A DNA stretch of 6,629 nt, taken from contig JAEXEM010000249.1 in NCBI GenBank assembly GCA_023401045.1, forward strand, positions 1 to 6,629, given 5' to 3'. Below the pieces are notes generated by a model. It ran no database searches. It was not told the origin of the DNA and saw only the letters and a program-made list of their open reading frames with translations. Origin of the DNA: Actinomycetes bacterium. Lineage in GTDB: Bacteria; Actinomycetota; Actinomycetes; Actinomycetales; Cellulomonadaceae. This document shows positions 1-5,543 of the stretch, piece after piece. Within the stretch, counting starts at the first letter, position 1. Each line of letters begins with the position of its first letter. Made by a program: the position numbers and the translations under genes.

Positions 1-317
1 TCGTCCGCCCGTACGCACCACGTGCGGGTGGCCTCGGCGTCCGCGGCGACGGCGTCGTCGGTGCGGCGGTCGCCCGTCGCGGTGTGGACGAGCCACGCCC
101 CCGCGAGATCCCCTTCCTCGTACTCCCGCGCGCGCCACCGCACGGCCCCGGCGGCGGCGAGGTCCGCGAGGTCCTCGCACAGCGCGGGGGCGACGACGAC
201 GACGTCCGCGCCGTCGGTGAGCAGACCGTGCACCCGGCGGGCCGCGACCGGCCCGCCACCGACGACGACCACCTGGCGTCCGGTGAGGTCGAGCGTCAGC
301 GGGTGCCGGGGCGTCAT
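1..317 (-). CDS. cysG: Precorrin-2 dehydrogenase domain of a siroheme synthase, 3' part outside window
   Basis: Only the first 105 codons are present; the frame stays open past base 1. The protein begins MTPRHPLTLDLTGRQVVVVG. A Rossmann-type glycine motif GGGPVAARR follows at about residues 20-28, preceded by a run of valines. This is the NAD-binding start of the CysG N-terminal/Met8/SirC family, which oxidises precorrin-2 to sirohydrochlorin and can insert iron. The segment TRTWCVRAD near the window edge also fits the family. The ATG overlaps the cysN stop as ATGA, with a G-rich Shine-Dalgarno candidate 5-8 bases upstream, so it is the last visible gene of the sulfate operon. Its product would supply siroheme to SirA. 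Whether a C-terminal uroporphyrinogen-III methyltransferase domain follows cannot be seen, so the symbol could equally be sirC. Confidence 0.85.
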   Translation of the reverse strand, partial: MTPRHPLTLDLTGRQVVVVGGGPVAARRVHGLLTDGADVVVVAPALCEDLADLAAAGAVRWRAREYEEGDLAGAWLVHTATGDRRTDDAVAADAEATRTWCVRAD

Positions 318-1735
318 ATCCCCGCCCCGGCGAGCCAGTCGTCGTCGCGCTCGTCGGCGCGCACCGGGACGAGCCGGTCGAGCAGCGTCGGCCCGACGAG
401 GCCGGCGGCGAGCGTGCTGCCGTCGGCGGGGTCGACGAGGAGGAACCCGCCGGTGCGCCGGTGGGTCGCGTAGTCGTCGAGGACGACCGGCTCGGCGAGC
501 CGCAGCCGCACGCGCCCGATCGCGTTGAGCCCGAGCGAGCGGGGGGCTGCGTCGGTCGCCGTGTCCTGCGCGTCGATCGTCCGGACGGTGTCGACGGGGT
601 CCCACTGCTCGACCGTGAGGGTGTCGACGTCGAGGCGTGCGTCGACCTCCCGCAGCAGCGCCCGGACGGTGCGGGTGCCCGTGCGGACGAGCAGCCGCGC
701 CCCGTTGACCGAGCGGCGCTCGGTGAGCCAGCACACCGTGCCGACGAGGTCCTGCCCGGTCGGCACGTCCTCGTCGGCCGGCACGAGGACGTCGCCGCGC
801 GCGACGTCGACGTCGTCGGCCAGCCGGACCGTCACCGATCGCGGGGCCTCGGCCACGTCGAGCGGGCCGTCGAAGGTGTCGATGGCGACGACCCGGCTCG
901 TCCGGCCGGACGGCAGCACCCGGACCTCGTCACCGACCCGCACGACGCCGGACGCGAGCTTGCCGGCGTAGCCGCGGTAGTCGGGGAACTCGGCGGTGCG
1001 CGGCCGGATGACGACCTGCACCGGCAGCCGCAGCGGCTCACGCGTGGCGTCCCGCCCGACGGGGACCTGCTCGAGCAGCTCGAGCAGCGTCGGGCCGTCG
1101 TACCAGGGCGTGCGCGCCGAGCGCTCGACGACGTTGTCGCCGTCGAGCGCCGACAGCGGGAGCGCCTGGACCTCGGTGAGCCCGAGGACGCGTGCGTGGT
1201 CGGCGAACTCCTCGGCGATCGTGGTGAACCGCGCCTCGTCGAACCCGACGAGGTCCATCTTGTTGACCGCGAGGACGACGTGCGGGACGCCGAGCAGGGC
1301 GGTGAGCGCGGCGTGCCGGCGGGTCTGCTCGAGCACGCCCTTGCGGGCGTCGACGAGGACGATCGCGACCTCCGCCGTCGACGCCCCGGTCACCATGTTG
1401 CGGGTGTACTGGACGTGGCCGGGGGTGTCGGCGAGGACGAACGCGCGCCGCGCGGTCGAGAAGTACCGGTAGGCCACGTCGATGGTGATGCCCTGCTCGC
1501 GCTCGGCCCGCAGCCCGTCGGTGAGCAGCGCGAGGTCGACGGCCGCACCGTCGCCGCCGCGCGCCGCGGTCGCCCGCTCGACGGCGGCGAGCTGGTCGGC
1601 GAGCACCGAGCGTGTGTCGTAGAGCAGGCGCCCGATGAGCGTGCTCTTGCCGTCGTCGACGGAGCCCGCGGTCGCCAGGCGCAGGAGGTCGCGGCGGGCG
1701 TGCCCGCCGGCCGGGGGAGCGTCGGTCGTCGTCAT
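314..1735 (-). CDS. cysN: Sulfate adenylyltransferase subunit 1 (GTPase subunit of ATP sulfurylase)
   Basis: This 473-residue protein is the GTPase partner of CysD; GTP hydrolysis drives formation of adenosine 5'-phosphosulfate (APS) from ATP and sulfate in the cytoplasm. The EF-Tu-like G domain is complete: P-loop GSVDDGKS at residues 24-31, switch I EQGITID at 80-86, DTPGH at 103-107, NKMD at 158-161 and SALDGDN at 195-201. Two beta-barrel domains of the translation-factor type follow, from about residues 235 to 435. There is no C-terminal APS kinase domain, so this is a stand-alone CysN and not a CysNC fusion. The ATG at 1735 shares its A with the cysD stop (TGATG). A GAGGGG stretch 8 bases upstream, inside cysD, is the likely ribosome site. 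The stop overlaps the next gene as ATGA. The frame stays open upstream to 2173, but that stretch is antisense-free shadow of cysD. Confidence 0.97.
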   Translation of the reverse strand: MTTTDAPPAGGHARRDLLRLATAGSVDDGKSTLIGRLLYDTRSVLADQLAAVERATAARGGDGAAVDLALLTDGLRAEREQGITIDVAYRYFSTARRAFVLADTPGHVQYTRNMVTGASTAEVAIVLVDARKGVLEQTRRHAALTALLGVPHVVLAVNKMDLVGFDEARFTTIAEEFADHARVLGLTEVQALPLSALDGDNVVERSARTPWYDGPTLLELLEQVPVGRDATREPLRLPVQVVIRPRTAEFPDYRGYAGKLASGVVRVGDEVRVLPSGRTSRVVAIDTFDGPLDVAEAPRSVTVRLADDVDVARGDVLVPADEDVPTGQDLVGTVCWLTERRSVNGARLLVRTGTRTVRALLREVDARLDVDTLTVEQWDPVDTVRTIDAQDTATDAAPRSLGLNAIGRVRLRLAEPVVLDDYATHRRTGGFLLVDPADGSTLAAGLVGPTLLDRLVPVRADERDDDWLAGAGI

Positions 1736-2661
1736 CAGAAGTACCCCTCGCGCTTGCGGTCCTCCATGGCGGCCTCCGAGGCCCGGTCGTCGGCACGGGT
1801 GGCCCCGCGCTCGGTGAGCCGGCTCGCGGCCACCTCGGCGATGACCTCGGCGACGGTCGAGGCGTCGGAGTCCACCGCCCCCGTGCAGCTCATGTCGCCG
1901 ACGGTGCGGTAGCGCACGCGCCGTCGCTCCACCCGCTCGTCGGGGCGCGGTCCGCCCCAGTCGCCCGCGGTGAGCCACATGCCGTCGCGCGCGAAGACGT
2001 CGCGCTCGTGGCTGTAGTAGATCGACGGGAGCTCGACGCCCTCGCGCTCGACGTACCGCCACACGTCGAGCTCGGTCCAGTTCGACAGCGGGAAGACCCG
2101 CACGTGCTCCCCGGGACGGTGCCGGCCGTTGTAGAGGTCCCAGAGCTCGGGGCGCTGGCGGCGCGGGTCCCACTGGCCGAACTCGTCGCGCAGCGAGAAC
2201 ACCCGCTCCTTGGCGCGGGCCTTCTCCTCGTCGCGGCGACCCCCGCCGAACACCGCGTCGAACCGGTGGGCGGTGATCGCGTCGAGCAGCGGGACGGTCT
2301 GCAGCGGGTTGCGCGAGCCCCCGGGGCGCTCGACGACGCGGCCGTCGTCGATGGCGTCCTGCACGCTCGCGACGACGAGCCGCAGCCCGAGCTCGGCGAC
2401 GACGCGGTCGCGGTAGGCGATGACCTCGGGGAAGTTGTGCCCGGTGTCGACGTGCATGACCGGGAACGGCACCGGAGCGGGCCAGAACGCCTTGCGCGCG
2501 AGGTGGAGCATGACGATCGAGTCCTTGCCGCCGGAGAACAGCAGGACCGGTCGCTCGAACTCGCCGGCGACCTCGCGCATGACGTGCACGGCCTCGGACT
2601 CGAGGGCGTCGAGCTGGGTGAGCGTGGAGGTCGCGGCGTCGGGGGTGGACGTCGTCGTCAT
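1735..2661 (-). CDS. cysD: Sulfate adenylyltransferase subunit 2 (catalytic subunit of ATP sulfurylase)
   Basis: The 308-residue protein is close to the usual family length of about 300. It is the catalytic half of the CysDN ATP sulfurylase and joins sulfate to the AMP moiety of ATP. The PP-loop signature SGGKDS is at residues 43-48, following an N-terminal helix that begins LTQLDALESEAVHVMRE. Other family blocks are HVDTGHNFPE, FGGGRRDEEKARAKER, PLSNWTELDVWRYV, and the typical C-terminal tail EDRKREGYF. The start at ATG 2661 overlaps the cysH stop (ATGA, 2658-2661). Only weak Shine-Dalgarno complementarity precedes it, so translation probably depends on coupling to cysH. The stop is shared with the cysN start. 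Confidence 0.97.
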   Translation of the reverse strand: MTTTSTPDAATSTLTQLDALESEAVHVMREVAGEFERPVLLFSGGKDSIVMLHLARKAFWPAPVPFPVMHVDTGHNFPEVIAYRDRVVAELGLRLVVASVQDAIDDGRVVERPGGSRNPLQTVPLLDAITAHRFDAVFGGGRRDEEKARAKERVFSLRDEFGQWDPRRQRPELWDLYNGRHRPGEHVRVFPLSNWTELDVWRYVEREGVELPSIYYSHERDVFARDGMWLTAGDWGGPRPDERVERRRVRYRTVGDMSCTGAVDSDASTVAEVIAEVAASRLTERGATRADDRASEAAMEDRKREGYF

Positions 2662-3374
2662 GTGTGCAGCCCGCATTCCGTCTTGTTCTGCCCGGACCAG
2701 CGCCCGGCCCGGGGGTCCTCGCCGGCGGCGACCGCGCGCGTGCACGGAGCGCAGCCGATGGACGTGTACCCGAGCTCGCGCAGCGGGTTGAGGACGACGT
2801 GGTGCTCGGCGACGTAGGCGTCGACGTCGTCCTGCGTCCACGCGGCGAGGGGGTTGAGCTTGACCTTCGAGCGCCGCGCGTCCCACCCGACGACCGGGAT
2901 GTCGGTGCGGGTGGGGGCGTCCTCGCGGCGCATCCCCGTCACCCACGCCGCGTACGGACCGAGCGCGCGCTCCAGCGGCTCGACCTTGCGGATGGCGCAG
3001 CAGCGGTCGGGGTCGCGGTCGTGCAGCCGCGGGCCGTGCGCCGCGTCCTGCTCCGCCACGGTGAGCAGCGGCAGGACGGTGCGCAGGGTGACGTCCGTGA
3101 ACTGCGCGTAGTAGTCGCGCGTGCCGAGGGTCTCGGCGAAGTGGTACCCGGTGTCGAGGAAGACGACGTCGATGCCGGGGACGGTGCGTGCGGCGAGGTC
3201 GACGAGGACCTCGTCGCCCATCGAGGAGGCGACGACGAGCCCGTCGCCGAACGCCTCGGCGGCCCACCGCAGGACGTCGCCGGGGTGGGCGCCCTCGAGG
3301 TCGCGCCCGGCCTGCTCGGCGCGGACGCGCACCTCCTCGGGCGGCAGGTCCCGCAGGGCGGCGACGGCGCTCAC
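2658..3374 (-). CDS. cysH: Iron-sulfur adenylylsulfate (APS) reductase, CysH family
   Basis: The 238-residue protein reduces APS to sulfite and AMP with thioredoxin or a similar donor. Family features are SSMGDE at 50-55, DTGYHF at 74-79, WTQDDV at 179-184 and the catalytic C-terminal ECGLHT, with the nucleophile C234. Two cysteine pairs, C125-C126 (RCCAIRK) and C208/C211 (CAPC), are the [4Fe-4S] ligands that mark APS reductases; PAPS reductases of the E. coli type lack them. The absence of an APS kinase gene here agrees. I start at GTG 3374, which overlaps the upstream stop as GTGA. A start at the upstream Met (3464) would add 30 residues that read through the small zinc-ribbon gene and do not resemble the family. 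Only a weak ribosome site is visible, so coupling is likely. Substrate choice of APS over PAPS is inferred from the cysteines. Confidence 0.94.
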   Translation of the reverse strand: MSAVAALRDLPPEEVRVRAEQAGRDLEGAHPGDVLRWAAEAFGDGLVVASSMGDEVLVDLAARTVPGIDVVFLDTGYHFAETLGTRDYYAQFTDVTLRTVLPLLTVAEQDAAHGPRLHDRDPDRCCAIRKVEPLERALGPYAAWVTGMRREDAPTRTDIPVVGWDARRSKVKLNPLAAWTQDDVDAYVAEHHVVLNPLRELGYTSIGCAPCTRAVAAGEDPRAGRWSGQNKTECGLHT

Positions 3375-3538
3375 CGGGCACCGACCAGGCCGAGGAACCG
3401 CACCGCGAACGAGCGCGCGCACGTGCGGCACTCCCAGGCGCCGTGGGTCTCGCCGGCCGGCCACAGGTCCTCGCCGGCGCAGAACGGGCAGTAGTAGGGG
3501 ACGGCGCGCTGCGACGCGTCGGGGGTGGGGTCGCTCAC
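3371..3538 (-). CDS. 55-residue CxxC/CxxC zinc-ribbon-like protein, function unknown
   Basis: This small gene fills the gap between sirA and cysH exactly. Its GTG start overlaps the sirA stop (GTGA, 3535-3538) and its stop overlaps the cysH start (GTGA, 3371-3374). A good GGAGG lies 7 bases before the GTG. The protein has two CxxC pairs, CPFC at residues 17-20 and CRTC at 37-40, set in aromatic-rich surroundings (AVPYYCPFC, HGAWECRTC, ARSFAVRFLG). The spacing resembles a zinc ribbon or a rubredoxin-like metal knuckle. There is no signal peptide or membrane segment. I recall small proteins of this kind between sulfite reductase and cysH in other actinomycetes, but I know of no assigned role. 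A redox, metal-delivery or scaffold role for SirA or CysH is possible and unproven. Confidence 0.87.
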   Translation of the reverse strand: MSDPTPDASQRAVPYYCPFCAGEDLWPAGETHGAWECRTCARSFAVRFLGLVGAR

Positions 3539-5205
3539 CGCAGGTCCTCCTCGGCCGCCCGGTGCGCCCACTGCGCGAACTGCTCGCCGGGGCCGCGCTG
3601 CTCGTCGAACCGCCGCGTGACGCGCTCGACGTAGTCCGGCAGGTCCGCCGCGGAGACCCGCAGGCCCCGCAGCGTTCGGCCGAGCCCGCTCGTCAGCCCC
3701 AGACCGCCGCCGAGGTGGACCTGGAAGCCCTCCTCGCCGCCGGCGAGCGCGCCCTTGAGGCCGATGTCCGCGGTCTGGATGCGCGCGCAGGAGTTGGGGC
3801 AGCCGTTGACGTTGATGGTGATCGGCTGGTCGAACGTCGGCAGGCGGTCCTCGAGCTCCCCGACGAGCGCCGCGGCCCGCGCCTTCGTCTCGACGATCGC
3901 GAGCTTGCAGAACTCGATGCCCGTGCACGCCAGGGTGCCGCGGCGGAACGTCGAGGCCGCGCGCACCTGCAGGCCGAGGGACTCCAGGCCCTCGACGAGC
4001 GCGTCGACCCGCTCGGCGGCCACGTCGAGCACGACGAGCTTCTGCTCGGTCGTCAGCCGCACGCGCTCCGACCCGGCCTCCTCGACGAGGTCGGCGAGGG
4101 CGGTGAGCACCGGGCCGGAGACCCGTCCCACGGTGGGCGCCGCGCCGACGTAGAAGCGGCCGTCGCGCTGCGGGTGCACCCCGACGTGGTCCCGCCGGCC
4201 GGTGGGCGGCGGCGGCGGGGGCGGCCCGTCGGGCAGCGCGTACCCGAGGTACTCCGTCTCGAGGACCTGCCGGAAGACCTCGGGTCCCCAGTCGGCGAGG
4301 AGGAACTTCAGCCGGGCGCGGGTGCGCAGCCGGCGGTAGCCGTAGTCCCGGAAGATCCCGACGACGCCCGCCCACACCTCGGGGACGCGGTCGAGCGTGA
4401 CGAACGCGCCGAGCCGCTTGCCCAGCATGGGGTTGGTCGACAGCGCCCCGCCGACCCACAGGTCGAAGCCGGGCCCGAGCTCGGGGTGCCGGACGCCGAC
4501 GAACGCGACGTCGTTGATCTCGTGGGCGACGTCCTGGTGGGGGGACCCGCTGATCGCCGTCTTGAACTTGCGCGGCAGGTTGGAGAACGCCGGGTCGCCG
4601 ACGAAGCGGTCGCGGATGGCCTCGACCGCCGGGGTGCCGTCGACGATCTCGTCGGCGGCGACACCGGCGACGGGCGAGCCGAGGACGACGCGCGGCACGT
4701 CGCCGCACGCCTCCTGGGTGGTGAGGCCGACGGACTCGAGGCGCTGCCAGATCTCCGGCACGTCCTCGATGCGGATCCAGTGGAGCTGGATGTTCTGACG
4801 GTCGGTGATGTCGGCCGTGCCGCGCCCGAACTCCTGGGAGATCCCGGCGACGGTCCGCAGCTGGCGGAGCGTGAGGCCGCCGCCGTCGCAGCGGACCCGG
4901 AGCATGAAGTACTCGTCGTCGAGCTCGTGCGGCTCGAGCGTGGCGGTCTTCCCCCCGTCGATGCCGGGGCGGCGCTGCGTGTACAGCCCCCACCAGCGCA
5001 GCCGGCCGCGCAGGTCGTCGGCCGGGATGGAGGCGAAGCCCTCACGGGCGTAGACGGTCTCGACGCGGTGCCGGACGTTGAGGCCGTCGTCGGCCTGCTT
5101 GAGACGCTCGTTGTCGTTGAGCGGCTCGCGCTGGTCGAAGGCCCACTGGCCCTCGGGACGGGCCGCCGGTGCGACGAGGGGGTGACGTGCCGAGGTCTGC
5201 GCCAT
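3535..5205 (-). CDS. sirA: Ferredoxin-dependent assimilatory sulfite reductase (siroheme, [4Fe-4S])
   Basis: The 556-residue protein reduces sulfite to sulfide with six electrons from ferredoxin. Two nitrite/sulfite reductase half-repeats (about residues 45-320 and 340-540) are each followed by siroheme-binding segments. The cluster ligands are C427, C433 (TLACTGIEFCK), C469 and C473 (NGCPNSC), in the C-x5-C...C-x3-C pattern. The protein matches the Mycobacterium tuberculosis SirA/NirA type: Y75 in WWGLYTQR and C167 in EACGDVPR correspond, with a constant offset of six, to the Tyr69-Cys161 pair that forms a covalent bond there. These residues favour sulfite over nitrite reductase, although biochemical proof is lacking. 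An unusual run of seven prolines (residues 328-334) lies in the linker between halves. ATG 5205 has GGAGGT 6 bases upstream, and the gene opens the operon behind a Cys-rich leader. Confidence 0.95.
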   Translation of the reverse strand: MAQTSARHPLVAPAARPEGQWAFDQREPLNDNERLKQADDGLNVRHRVETVYAREGFASIPADDLRGRLRWWGLYTQRRPGIDGGKTATLEPHELDDEYFMLRVRCDGGGLTLRQLRTVAGISQEFGRGTADITDRQNIQLHWIRIEDVPEIWQRLESVGLTTQEACGDVPRVVLGSPVAGVAADEIVDGTPAVEAIRDRFVGDPAFSNLPRKFKTAISGSPHQDVAHEINDVAFVGVRHPELGPGFDLWVGGALSTNPMLGKRLGAFVTLDRVPEVWAGVVGIFRDYGYRRLRTRARLKFLLADWGPEVFRQVLETEYLGYALPDGPPPPPPPTGRRDHVGVHPQRDGRFYVGAAPTVGRVSGPVLTALADLVEEAGSERVRLTTEQKLVVLDVAAERVDALVEGLESLGLQVRAASTFRRGTLACTGIEFCKLAIVETKARAAALVGELEDRLPTFDQPITINVNGCPNSCARIQTADIGLKGALAGGEEGFQVHLGGGLGLTSGLGRTLRGLRVSAADLPDYVERVTRRFDEQRGPGEQFAQWAHRAAEEDLR

Positions 5206-5209
5206 GGGC

Positions 5210-5225
5210 GCACCTCCGGGGGTGC
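5210..5225 (-). promoter_or_regulatory. Possible hairpin covering the sirA ribosome site
   Basis: In the transcript, GCACC pairs with GGTGC around a CCCGGA loop, tying up the last three bases of the GGAGGT. A second upstream copy of CACCCCC allows an alternative 6-bp stem, 5209-5214 with 5230-5235. Stems of 5-6 GC-rich base pairs arise easily at this base composition, so this is only a candidate translational gate. Confidence 0.4.
5212..5217 (-). promoter_or_regulatory. Shine-Dalgarno sequence of sirA
   Basis: GGAGGT on the minus strand, 6 bases before ATG 5205. It fixes the sirA start. It can be partly hidden in a small hairpin (5210-5225), so access to it may be controlled. Confidence 0.85.
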
Positions 5226-5276
5226 TGGGGGTGCGTGCTCACGCGTCCGCGCACGGCTCCCGAGGGGCGTGCGGAC

Positions 5277-5297
5277 CGGGCGCGGACCACGCGCCCG
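5277..5297 (-). promoter_or_regulatory. Strong GC hairpin in the sirA leader RNA
   Basis: The transcript reads CGGGCGCG, TGGTC, CGCGCCCG: an uninterrupted 8-bp all-GC stem with a 5-base loop. It begins 16 bases after the stop codon of the Cys-rich leader. No U-tract follows, so it is not a standard intrinsic terminator. It may be a pause or an element of a switch, because the outer bases 5295-5297 also belong to a competing stem (5295-5305 with 5244-5256). Confidence 0.55.
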
Positions 5298-5312
5298 TGC
5301 GGACGGGGCGGG

Positions 5313-5393
5313 TCAGCGGTGCCGCGGACAGCGGTCGCAGAGGACCGCGGCGGCGCACAGGCACCGACACCGACAGCACGACCCGGGGAGCAT
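5313..5393 (-). CDS. Cysteine-rich leader peptide upstream of the sulfate operon (uORF)
   Basis: A 26-residue ORF starts at ATG 5393 (or GTG 5396, directly before it) and ends with TGA at 5313. Seven residues are cysteine (6, 7, 9, 11, 13, 19, 22); residues 5-13 read SCCRCRCLC. Arginines are interspersed. It lies on the operon strand, 107 bases before sirA, with no Shine-Dalgarno sequence, as expected for a leaderless or weakly initiated uORF. Polycysteine leader ORFs upstream of sulfur and cysteine genes are established in mycobacteria, where ribosomes slowed at Cys codons under cysteine shortage relieve attenuation. By analogy the peptide itself is probably a disposable sensor. Three Cys codons are TGT, a codon absent from the other genes here. 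I see no clear -10 element, so the transcription start is unknown. The alternative is a chance ORF, but position, strand and composition argue against it. Confidence 0.75.
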   Translation of the reverse strand: MLPGSCCRCRCLCAAAVLCDRCPRHR

Positions 5394-5435
5394 CACGTGG
5401 ACGAGCGTGGCACGGGATCGGACGAATCGGCAGCA

Positions 5436-5449
5436 GCCATCCGGATGGC
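5436..5449. promoter_or_regulatory. 14-bp perfect palindrome, candidate operator
   Basis: GCCATCCGGATGGC is a perfect inverted repeat with no spacer. It lies 43-56 bases upstream of the leader ATG and 95-108 bases upstream of the zapE start, so a bound dimeric regulator would suit the operon promoter. At this GC content a palindrome of this length has a chance of very roughly one in ten in such an interval, so the evidence is positional. No known regulator is recognised. Confidence 0.35.
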
Positions 5450-5530
5450 GAGACGCGTGCTCGACATGCGGACAACCGTCCAGCAGGGCCCTCCGACGGG
5501 CAGGACGGGCGCGGACCCGGACATGGGACG

Positions 5531-5536
5531 TATCCT
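5531..5536 (+). promoter_or_regulatory. -10 element of zapE, probable leaderless promoter
   Basis: TATCCT fits the actinobacterial -10 pattern TANNNT. It ends 7 bases before GTG 5544, the distance expected if transcription starts at the start codon itself. No Shine-Dalgarno sequence lies close to that GTG, which also suggests a leaderless mRNA. No clear -35 is seen. Confidence 0.55.
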
Positions 5537-5543
5537 CGCTGTC

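Larger units (their letters stand above)
5206..5312 (-). promoter_or_regulatory. Structured 5' leader between Cys-rich ORF and sirA
   Basis: These 107 untranslated bases separate the leader stop from sirA. In this operon every other junction overlaps, so a long structured gap only here suggests a regulatory purpose. The transcript carries the hexamer GTCCGC at 5299-5304, 5282-5287 and 5271-5276, plus a fourth copy inside the leader ORF (5324-5329). The complement GCGGAC occurs once, at 5245-5250, so alternative pairings are possible. The mechanism (transcriptional or translational attenuation) cannot be decided from sequence alone. Confidence 0.55.
5394..5543. other. Divergent intergenic region between the leader ORF and zapE
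   Basis: These 150 bases must hold promoters for both directions. Toward zapE a TATCCT -10 element is visible. Toward the sulfate operon I find no convincing TANNNT -10; TTGTCC on the minus strand (5472-5477) is the best -35-like sequence, without a matching -10. The region also contains a 14-bp palindrome and a small minus-strand ORF (5393-5467) whose TGA overlaps the leader ATG. Confidence 0.6.

Noticed and set aside
461..1912. 483-codon plus-strand ORF opposite cysN
   Set aside because: Mirror frame of the well-supported GTPase gene; low-complexity Arg/Asp/Val composition and no motif.
3375..3464. Upstream Met start for cysH
   Set aside because: It would overlap the zinc-ribbon gene by some 90 bases. 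GTG 3374 gives the 4-base overlap seen at other junctions and a normal family length.
2664..3494. 276-codon plus-strand ORF opposite cysH
   Set aside because: Same kind of antisense shadow; cysH on the minus strand has all catalytic and cluster cysteines.
5277..5297. Intrinsic terminator before sirA
   Set aside because: The stem is strong, but the following bases (GTCCGCACG in RNA) contain no U-tract.
5239..5475. 78-codon minus-strand ORF across the leader region
   Set aside because: It starts at TTG without a ribosome site, overlaps the Cys-rich ORF in another frame, and has an unstructured Arg/Pro composition.
5169..5543. N-terminal extension of zapE to upstream starts
   Set aside because: It would overlap the sirA start and the whole control region, and does not resemble the ZapE family, which begins near HPRVPPERL.
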